Part shown: one piece after another, positions 40,686-47,268 of the stretch
Layout: every line of letters begins with the position of its first letter
How positions within the stretch are numbered: the stretch's first letter is position 1
Assembly: GCA_902478605.1 (NCBI GenBank)
Contig: CABSLQ010000019.1
Location: forward strand, 1 to 47,268
DNA length: 47,268 nt
Direction of reading: 5' to 3'
From: an uncultured Oscillospiraceae bacterium
GTDB taxonomy: Bacteria > Bacillota > Clostridia > Oscillospirales > Acutalibacteraceae
Notes under the pieces: generated by a model
What the model saw: only the letters and a program-made list of their open reading frames with translations
The model's database searches: none
Told to the model about the DNA's origin: nothing
Position numbers and translations under genes: made by a program

Positions 40686-41726
40686 GTGAAAAACGCCAAT
40701 CCGGCCCGGAAGCACACCGGCGCCTTTTACCTGACCAACGCCCTGCTGACCGCCGCCCTGTTTGTGGTGATGCTGGTGCTCATTAACGGCAAAATTCTCA
40801 ATTCCTATTACACCGGTATTGCCACCTTGGTGTGCATCAACATCATTCTGGCCGTCAGCCTCAACCTGGTGACCGGTATTCTGGGGCAGCTTGTTCTGGG
40901 TCACGCCGGCTTTATGCTGGTGGGGGCGTACGCCTCGGCGCTGTTTACCCGGAACATGGAAATGTCCCTGCAGATTTCCTTCCCCATTTCTCTGCTGCTT
41001 GCCGGGGTGTTGGCCGCTGTCTTCGGTGTGGTCATTGGTATCCCTGCCCTGCGGCTGAAGGGAGACTATCTCGCGATTATCACCCTGGGCTTCGGGGAGA
41101 TCATCCGGGTGCTGGCTGCCAACGCGGAATTTCTCACCGGCATCACCAACGGTGCCATGGGCCTGACCGTTCCCACCCTGGCGAACCGGCGGACCAACCC
41201 GGCGGGCATGTTTATTTATGCGTTTTTGATCATGGCGCTGGTGATCTTCATCAACTTCGCCTTTGGCCGATCCCGGCACGGCCGGGCGGTCATCGCCATC
41301 CGGGAGGATGAAATCGCCGCCGAAACCATGGGCATCAACACCACCTATTACAAGCTGTTCGCCTTTGTGATGGCGGCGTTTATCGCGGGCGTGGCCGGCG
41401 GTATTTATGCCCACCACGTGCAGCTCATCGATCCCTCCAAATTCGATTTTAACTATTCGGTGGAGATCCTCATCATGGTGGTGCTGGGCGGTATGGGATC
41501 CATCACCGGCTCGGTGATTTCCGCTACCGTCCTGACCATACTGCCCGAGGCACTGCGCGGTTTTGCCGACTATCGGATGCTGCTGTATTCGGTGGTGCTG
41601 ATTGTCGTGATGCTGTTCCGGCCCACCGGTCTGCTGGGCCGGTACGAGATTTCGGTTCCGGGTCTGTTTGTCAAGGCGAAGAACAAGTTGGCGCAGGGGC
41701 GCCGTAACAAGACGGGGGAGGCGTGA
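40686..41726 (+). CDS. livM: Branched-chain amino acid ABC transporter permease LivM
   Basis: The second permease, 346 residues, starts at GTG 40686 behind AAAGGAGAAGG. Signature segments are ITLGFGEIIRVLAANAEFLTGITNGAMGL and GRAVIAIREDEIAAETMGINTTYYK (the coupling loop), then VLGGMGSITGSVI. Eight or nine hydrophobic segments are visible. It follows livH by three bases and precedes livG by three, so the operon is tightly packed. Confidence 0.95.
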   Translation: MKNANPARKHTGAFYLTNALLTAALFVVMLVLINGKILNSYYTGIATLVCINIILAVSLNLVTGILGQLVLGHAGFMLVGAYASALFTRNMEMSLQISFPISLLLAGVLAAVFGVVIGIPALRLKGDYLAIITLGFGEIIRVLAANAEFLTGITNGAMGLTVPTLANRRTNPAGMFIYAFLIMALVIFINFAFGRSRHGRAVIAIREDEIAAETMGINTTYYKLFAFVMAAFIAGVAGGIYAHHVQLIDPSKFDFNYSVEILIMVVLGGMGSITGSVISATVLTILPEALRGFADYRMLLYSVVLIVVMLFRPTGLLGRYEISVPGLFVKAKNKLAQGRRNKTGEA

Positions 41727-41729
41727 GGC

Positions 41730-42488
41730 ATGCCGCTGTTGGAAACCAAGGATTTAGGCATCCTGTTCGGCGGCCTGCAGGCGCTGGACAACGTGTATAT
41801 TACGGTGGACGAAAAAGAGATTGTGGGGCTGATCGGCCCCAACGGTGCTGGCAAGACCACGGTGTTTAACCTGCTGACCGGCGTATACGTGCCCACCAAA
41901 GGGGCCATTCGCTTTGAGGGAAAGAGCATCATCGGAAAGAAGCCCTATCAGATCAACCGCCTGGGGATCGCCCGCACCTTTCAGAATATCCGCCTGTTCA
42001 AGTACATGACCGTGCTGGATAATATTAAGGTGGCCATGAACCAGAATATGCGCTATTCGGCGCTGGAGGGGATCCTGCGCCTGCCGCGGTTCTGGAAGGA
42101 AGAGAAAAGCATCGACCAAAAGGCACGCGACCTGCTGGAAATTTTCGAGATGGAGGACACGGCGGACCAAATGGCCGCCAATCTCCCCTATGGGCAGCAG
42201 CGTAAGCTGGAAATCCTGCGGGCGCTGGCTTCCCGGCCCAAGCTGCTGCTCCTTGACGAGCCGGCCGCCGGTATGAACCCCACCGAAACGCATGAGCTGA
42301 TGGAAACCATCCGGGAGATCCGGGAGATGTTCGGCGTGGGCATTCTGCTCATCGAGCACGATATGTCCCTTGTCATGGGCGTGTGTGAGAAGATTTACGT
42401 GCTCGATTACGGAACCCTGATCGCCAGCGGGACACCGGAAGAAATCCGTTCGGACGAAAAAGTGATCAAAGCCTATCTGGGCGGGTAA
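41730..42488 (+). CDS. livG: Branched-chain amino acid ABC transporter ATPase LivG
   Basis: This 252-residue ATPase has Walker A GPNGAGKTT, Q-loop in IARTFQNIRLFKYMTVLDN, the LivG-type signature region NLPYGQQRKLEILRALAS (in place of the usual LSGGQ) and Walker B LLLLDEPAAGMNP, with the switch histidine in LIEHDM. GGGGGAGG lies at good spacing before ATG 41730. It pairs with LivF to energise LivHM. Confidence 0.95.
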   Translation: MPLLETKDLGILFGGLQALDNVYITVDEKEIVGLIGPNGAGKTTVFNLLTGVYVPTKGAIRFEGKSIIGKKPYQINRLGIARTFQNIRLFKYMTVLDNIKVAMNQNMRYSALEGILRLPRFWKEEKSIDQKARDLLEIFEMEDTADQMAANLPYGQQRKLEILRALASRPKLLLLDEPAAGMNPTETHELMETIREIREMFGVGILLIEHDMSLVMGVCEKIYVLDYGTLIASGTPEEIRSDEKVIKAYLGG

Positions 42489-42501
42489 GGAGGAGAGCGT
42501 T

Positions 42502-43212
<711 letters not shown>

Positions 43213-43243
43213 ATGCCGGCGGTCTCTCTTTATAACGCATTGC

Positions 43244-43275
43244 AAGGCCGCTTTCCGGATGGGAAGGCGGCCTTT
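43244..43275 (+). terminator. Hairpin between livF and azlC, weak terminator
   Basis: AAGGCCGC and GCGGCCTT form the outer stem, with TTTCC/GGGAA pairing inside. Only TTTGATCT follows, so it may reduce and not stop readthrough into azlC. Confidence 0.5.
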
Positions 43276-43294
43276 GATCTGGAAGGGATTTAAC

Positions 43295-44029
43295 ATGCAG
43301 ACATCCTCAAAGCGGAGATCCCTGTTTATGCAGGGGTTTCGTTACGGGCTGCCGGTTATGCTGGGATATGTGCCGGTATCCTTTGCCTTTGCGGTGGCGG
43401 CGGTGGGCAGCGGCCTGCCGTGGTATCTGGTGCTGGCAATTTCCATGTCCAACTTCACTTCCGCCGGCCAGGCCGCGGGCAGCGGCCTGCTCGCCGCGGG
43501 AGGGCCGCTGCCGGAAATCGGCGTGACCGTGTTTGTGATCAACATCCGGTATATGCTCATGTCGCTTTCGCTTTCTCAAAAGCTGGAGGGCATGTCGCTC
43601 GGCAAGCGTCTGCTGCTGGCCAACGGCGTGACGGATGAAATTTTTGTGCTCGCCATGCAGCGGCCGGAATCCCGGCTGTCCGGCTGGTTTTTTACCGGGC
43701 TGGCGGCGGGACCCTATATCGGCTGGGTTCTCGGAACCCTGGGCGGTGCGCTGGCAGGCGCGGTGCTGCCGGCGGCGCTCACATCGGCGCTCGGTATTGC
43801 GCTGTATGCGATGTTCATCGCGATCGTGATGCCGGCGGCGCGGGGCTCGGGCAAGGTAGCGGCGGTGGTGGCGTTGGCCGTGCTGATCGCCTGCCTGTTC
43901 CGGTATGTGCCGGTGCTGAGCAGCGTGCCGTCCGGCTGGGCCCTCACGCTGGCGGCCATTATCGCCTCCGCATGCGGCGCCTGGCGCTTCCCTGTGGAGC
44001 CGCAGCAGGAAGGGGGAGCTGCCGCATGA
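43295..44029 (+). CDS. azlC: Branched-chain amino acid exporter subunit AzlC
   Basis: AzlC with AzlD exports branched-chain amino acids and toxic analogues. The 244-residue membrane protein starts FMQGFRYGLPVMLGYVPVSFAFAVAA, the AzlC hallmark, and has NIRYMLMSLSLS and about seven hydrophobic segments. GGAAGGGA lies before ATG 43295. It follows the liv importer at 82 bases, so uptake and efflux of the same amino acids may be set by one message. Confidence 0.92.
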   Translation: MQTSSKRRSLFMQGFRYGLPVMLGYVPVSFAFAVAAVGSGLPWYLVLAISMSNFTSAGQAAGSGLLAAGGPLPEIGVTVFVINIRYMLMSLSLSQKLEGMSLGKRLLLANGVTDEIFVLAMQRPESRLSGWFFTGLAAGPYIGWVLGTLGGALAGAVLPAALTSALGIALYAMFIAIVMPAARGSGKVAAVVALAVLIACLFRYVPVLSSVPSGWALTLAAIIASACGAWRFPVEPQQEGGAAA

Positions 44030-44349
44030 GTACGCCGGTTTACTGGGCGCTTGGTGTGCTGCTGATGGCAGTGGTGACCTATATTCCCCGTGCGCTGCCG
44101 CTGTCCTTAATGCGCCGCCGTATCGAAAACCGGTTCTGGCAATCCTTTCTATATTACATGCCCTATGCGGTGCTGGGAGCGATGACCTTTCCCGCCATTC
44201 TGGATGCCACGGCGACCCCGTGGTCGGCAGCGTTGGGCATGGCGGCGGCCCTGCTGCTCAGCTGGCTGCGGCTTGGCCTGCTGCCGGTGGCGCTCGCCTC
44301 CACGGCGGTGGTGTTCATTGTGGAGTGGATGATGGGGCTGCACCGGTGA
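44026..44349 (+). CDS. azlD: Branched-chain amino acid exporter subunit AzlD
   Basis: The 107-residue partner of AzlC, with four hydrophobic segments and the family pattern VVTYIPRALPLSLMRRRIENRFWQSFLYYMPYAVLGAMTFPAIL, shown here as the span near residues 14-57. Its ATG overlaps the azlC stop (ATGA), so synthesis is coupled. Its last 35 bases overlap the end of the opposite-strand gene at 44315. Confidence 0.92.
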   Translation: MSTPVYWALGVLLMAVVTYIPRALPLSLMRRRIENRFWQSFLYYMPYAVLGAMTFPAILDATATPWSAALGMAAALLLSWLRLGLLPVALASTAVVFIVEWMMGLHR

Positions 44350-44770
44350 GGCGGGCCTGTATCCCGCCGGCGAGGATCGCCGCCAGCAAAAAGAGCGCAC
44401 CCGCGCCCCAGTACAGGATATCGTAGTCGGTAAAGCGTCCCGAAATGTTGAGGATGGCCCGTACGAGACAACCGAAAATCAGGGTGGCGATGCCGGAGTT
44501 CCACAGATTGAAGGCGAGGCGGGAGACGGCGCGCCTCGCAGGAGAAACGGCCAGAAACAACCCGGCGGGCAGGACGCCGCCGAGCAGGGGACAGAGGAAC
44601 ATCCACTGCAAAAAGGGCGAATCCTCGCCGTAGCTGAAACGGGTGTATACCAGATGAAGGACGGCGCAGAGGATGGTTACGGCGCTGTAGACGGCGGCTG
44701 CCAGGAGCAGCCGCCGTTTTTGTCTGGCGGCGGCCGTGATATATTTATATGCCGATGTAGACAATGTCAC
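44315..44770 (-). CDS. Small hypothetical membrane protein
   Basis: This 151-residue ORF has four hydrophobic segments (about 20-42, 53-74, 88-108 and 121-137) and a basic N-terminus. I recognise no family; the layout resembles small four-helix integral proteins. It begins with GTG inside the end of the broken phosphodiester glycosidase gene, with no convincing ribosome site, so the true start may lie further in. Its 3' end overlaps azlD by 35 bases in the opposite direction. The membrane pattern argues that it is real. Confidence 0.55.
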   Translation of the reverse strand: MTLSTSAYKYITAAARQKRRLLLAAAVYSAVTILCAVLHLVYTRFSYGEDSPFLQWMFLCPLLGGVLPAGLFLAVSPARRAVSRLAFNLWNSGIATLIFGCLVRAILNISGRFTDYDILYWGAGALFLLAAILAGGIQARLTGAAPSSTPQ

Positions 44771-45715
44771 TCACCGCCCGTTCGCTGATAGTGCGGCCGT
44801 TGGTGGTGGGATTGTTGACCACCTGGCCGTTGAAATACAAGGTGGAAGAACCGCCCCCGTCCAGATTGTAGGCAAGGGTACAGCCTGCTTCCTGCATCAC
44901 CTGGGCGAGCTGCACCAGGGTCAGGCCCTCGCTCTCTTCGGTGCGGCCGTCCGACACGGCGAATATATAGTGCAGAGGCGCCACCATCCCAATCGCGGTA
45001 CGGGGGTTGCTGGACATGGCCTTGCCCACCTCGGTGCCCTCTGAGACACATATATGGCTGTCCTCCACCAAGGCGGGGCCAAAAGCGAAAAGCTGCCTAA
45101 CGCCGCTGTCCAGCAGTTCCTGTGCGCTCTGTTCCTCTTCTTGTATGATGGCAAAGGAACCGTCGGCATACACGGCCAGATCGCCGTATGCACTGTCGCG
45201 GCGGACACTGTCCCGATAAAGCACGCCGTTTTTGATGACATACCCGCGGGAATTGGCGCCATAATAATCGCCGTTGACGGCCAGGATCGCCTGCTTATTG
45301 GCGGCAATGGCCGAGGTCTCTTTTCGGTGATGTTGGTGCCGTACGTGTCGCGGGCCAGGGCCGTTTTCAGATAATCGGCCGATGCTATCTGCACATCCGC
45401 CAGTTATACGGTGGTATCGTATACCCGCAGGGTGCGCAGGGTAATGGCAATCTGCCCATCGTTATAGGTGTCATCTGTCTGAACCACCGTTGTCTGGGCA
45501 GCGCTTGATCCGGAAGAAAATGTTGTTATCTGTCCCGTCACCTGTGTTCCCGTCGTCTGCGTTGTGGCTGCTGTGGCCGAGGAGGCAGGCGGTTCCGTCA
45601 CTTCGGCAAGCGGATGCGCCAAGCAATAGGTATCGAGCAGGACGTATGTTGTGAACGCGAGCAGGCACAGGGTGAACAGGCCGGCATATACAAAAGGTCG
45701 GCGGAAAAAGCCCAT
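44745..45715 (-). pseudogene. Phosphodiester glycosidase (NAGPA-domain) gene broken by a stop and a frameshift
   Basis: Three pieces align into one protein of about 320 residues. The N-terminal piece (from ATG 45715) has a membrane anchor (about 10-30), a Thr/Ser-rich linker and LRVYDTTV, then meets TAA at 45406-45404. The same frame continues with LADVQIASADYLKTALARDTYG and shifts near 45316-45324 at AAAAGAGACC. The third piece, two bases out of frame, carries IAANKQAIL, VNGDYYGAN, YIFAVSDGR and NLDGGGSSTLYFNG, the NAGPA hallmark. Such anchored enzymes are linked to exopolysaccharide or phosphodiester sugar processing. Two independent lesions argue for decay over a read error. Confidence 0.85.
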
Positions 45716-45801
45716 AAGGCATCCCTCCTGGTTATGGCGATACCTTGATGGTAGCGCATCCGCGTGACCATTGCATGAGAAAAGGATGAAAATTTCGCAA
45801 C

Positions 45802-45836
45802 AAAAAGCCCGGCGTCTTTTGACGCCGGGCTTTTTT
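45802..45836. terminator. Bidirectional terminator between the broken glycosidase gene and msmK
   Basis: AAAAAGCCCGGCGTC, loop TTTT, GACGCCGGGCTTTTTT: T runs flank the stem on both strands. It ends the minus-strand ugpC gene, which stops at 45844. Confidence 0.92.
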
Positions 45837-45843
45837 CTGAAAT

Positions 45844-46986
45844 TTAGTTGCAGATGGTGCGCTCGGTTTCCTTGTCGAAGAGGTGAATCTTGGTGTTCTC
45901 CAGAGCCACTTCGATGCTGTCGCCGGGACGAGCGGTCGAGGTCGGCTCCACGCGGGCGGTGAAGTTGAAGCCTTCCACGTTGACGAACAGGAAGGTCTCG
46001 GCGCCCATCAACTCGGTGACTTCCACTTCGGCTTTCACCTTACAGTCGGCAAACTCCTCGAGCAGACGGGGCTCGTCATGCACGTCCTCGGGACGAATGC
46101 CCATGATAACTTCCTTATCGACATACTCTTCGAGCACGCCCTTGGCATTCTTATTTTCCGGCAGCGGAATCTGATATTTCACGCCGCGGGTCGTCTTGGT
46201 ATCCTCGGAACCAAACTCCACAAAGAACTTGCCGTCCTTCTTGAGCAGCTTGGATTCGATAAAGTTCATCTGCGGGCTGCCAATGAAGCCGGCGACGAAC
46301 ATGTTGCAAGGCGAATCGTACAGGGTCTGAGGCGTCTCCACCTGCTGGATGAAGCCGTCCTTCATGACGACGATGCGGTCCGCCATGGTCATAGCCTCGG
46401 TCTGGTCGTGCGTAACGTAGATGAAGGTGGTGCCCAGTTTCTTATGCAACTTGGACAGCTCGGTTCTCATCTGCGCACGCAGCTTGGCGTCCAAGTTGGA
46501 CAGCGGTTCGTCCAGGAGGAAGACCTTCGGCTCACGCACGATGGCACGGCCAAGGGCAACACGCTGACGCTGACCACCGGACAGAGCCTTCGGCTTACGG
46601 TCGAGCAGGTGGGCGATATCCAGAATGCGGGCCGCCTCTTCCACGCGGCGCTTAATCTCATCCTTCGGCGTCTTGCGGAGCTTCAGGCCGAAGGCCATGT
46701 TCTCAAACACCGTCATGTGCGGATACAGCGCGTAGTTCTGGAACACCATCGCGATATCGCGATCCTTGGGAGCCACATCGTTGACCAGTTTGTCACCGAT
46801 GTACAGTTCACCGTCGGTGATCTCTTCCAGACCGGCGATCATGCGCAGCGTGGTGGATTTACCGCAGCCGGAAGGACCGACCATGATGATAAATTCCTTG
46901 TCCTTGATTTCCAGATTGAAATCGGAAACCGCCGTGACACCGCCCGGGTACTTCTTGTAAATGCTTCTCAGGGACAAACTAGCCAT
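45844..46986 (-). CDS. ugpC: Sugar ABC transporter ATPase, UgpC/MsmK type
   Basis: This 380-residue ATPase energises sugar ABC importers (maltose/multisugar/glycerol-phosphate type). It has Walker A GPSGCGKST, Q-loop in MVFQNYALYPHMTVFENM, signature LSGGQRQRV, Walker B VFLLDEPLSNLDAK, switch histidine in VTHDQTEAM, and C-terminal TOBE/OB domains (GIRPEDVHDEPRL and TELMGAETFLFVN). GGAGG precedes the ATG. No permease or binding protein genes adjoin it, so it probably serves several transporters as MsmK does in streptococci. Codon use is visibly less GC-rich at third positions, as in highly expressed genes. Confidence 0.94.
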   Translation of the reverse strand: MASLSLRSIYKKYPGGVTAVSDFNLEIKDKEFIIMVGPSGCGKSTTLRMIAGLEEITDGELYIGDKLVNDVAPKDRDIAMVFQNYALYPHMTVFENMAFGLKLRKTPKDEIKRRVEEAARILDIAHLLDRKPKALSGGQRQRVALGRAIVREPKVFLLDEPLSNLDAKLRAQMRTELSKLHKKLGTTFIYVTHDQTEAMTMADRIVVMKDGFIQQVETPQTLYDSPCNMFVAGFIGSPQMNFIESKLLKKDGKFFVEFGSEDTKTTRGVKYQIPLPENKNAKGVLEEYVDKEVIMGIRPEDVHDEPRLLEEFADCKVKAEVEVTELMGAETFLFVNVEGFNFTARVEPTSTARPGDSIEVALENTKIHLFDKETERTICN

Positions 46987-47268
46987 AAGTTAACCTCCAT
47001 TAATCTGCATGGGAACATTCCGCCGCAGGCGGACCGCTCCCTTTTGTATGCGCTGGTGTACTGTTAATACTATATCAGAATTTACGGATTATAACCATTC
47101 TTTTAATCCACAAACTTTTGAAAACGGGTTTATCTAAATTATCTAAGGTCAATATAAACACGCAAATTGCAAGTGCAAGTTGGACACCCGCATGAATAAA
47201 AATAGTTCGGCGTAAGCCGGACTTGACTGCCACACAGCAAGCACGGCTGGCGCTGTCAAGGATGCCGT
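46987..47268. other. Upstream region of ugpC
   Basis: The stretch holds the ribosome site of ugpC, an AT-rich section with TATAGT-like -10 candidates on the minus strand near 47065-47075 and no firm -35, and a short repeat TGCAAG-TGCAAG near 47170. I see no gene in it. Confidence 0.4.

Noticed and set aside
39654..41417. Open frame of 587 codons antisense to livH and livM
   Set aside because: It is a mirror of two hydrophobic proteins, rich in His and Gln, with no recognisable domain or start signal.
47119..47132. CcpA cre site upstream of ugpC
   Set aside because: TGAAAACG matches the left half, but the right half does not fit the consensus.

Overview
The window looks like a chromosomal segment of a GC-rich Clostridia-class Bacillota, probably an anaerobic gut-type Oscillospirales relative; the genus cannot be fixed from this sequence. 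Signs are strong GGAGG ribosome sites, consensus TTGACA/TATAAT promoters, a type III glutamine synthetase, a three-piece glutamate synthase with an ANTAR regulator, a DUF1836 protein, SDR-type mannonate oxidoreductase and Liv/Pst gene orders typical of that group.

Layout. (1) 1-5467 is the right end of an integrated prophage or phage-like element. It holds a leftward early/replication module (sigma factor cut by the window edge, DnaC-like loader, replisome organizer, small HTH proteins, Cro-like regulator), a divergent repressor, a tyrosine integrase, and then a 3' tRNA fragment plus terminator that marks an attachment site. A decayed AbiH-like defence gene end (5486-5789) follows, bracketed by two near-identical hairpins. 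(2) 6047-15950 is an AraC regulator divergent from a nine-gene hexuronate operon. It encodes the complete glucuronate route (uxaC, uxuB, uxuA, kdgK, eda) followed by two sugar epimerases and two tandem paralogous Gfo/Idh/MocA dehydrogenases of unknown substrate. (3) 16023-23969 is nitrogen assimilation: a leftward operon of split glutamate synthase (three ORFs), an ANTAR regulator and purF, divergent from glnA; the two promoters resemble each other. (4) 24044-30949 is an accessory sugar region: a Gfo/Idh/MocA dehydrogenase and an AraC regulator with matching promoters, a glycosidase remnant, a GH4 glycosidase, VOC and DUF1836 genes, an SGNH hydrolase and another epimerase. (5) 30970-38220 is pstSCAB-phoU-phoP-phoR behind a putative Pho box. 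(6) 38430-44349 is a branched-chain amino acid ABC importer (livJHMGF) followed by azlCD exporter genes. (7) 44315-47268 holds a small membrane protein, a phosphodiester glycosidase gene broken by a stop and a frameshift, and an MsmK/UgpC-type sugar ABC ATPase.

Working together, the genes describe an organism that imports plant- or host-derived sugars and uronates, feeds hexuronates through KDPG to pyruvate and glyceraldehyde-3-phosphate, assimilates ammonium by GS/GOGAT under probable antitermination control, and scavenges phosphate and branched-chain amino acids. The least explained piece is the epimerase/dehydrogenase quartet at the end of the hexuronate operon. The most distinct decayed loci are the tRNA-associated AbiH scar, the glycosidase remnant at 26326-26528 and the broken phosphodiester glycosidase at 44745-45715.
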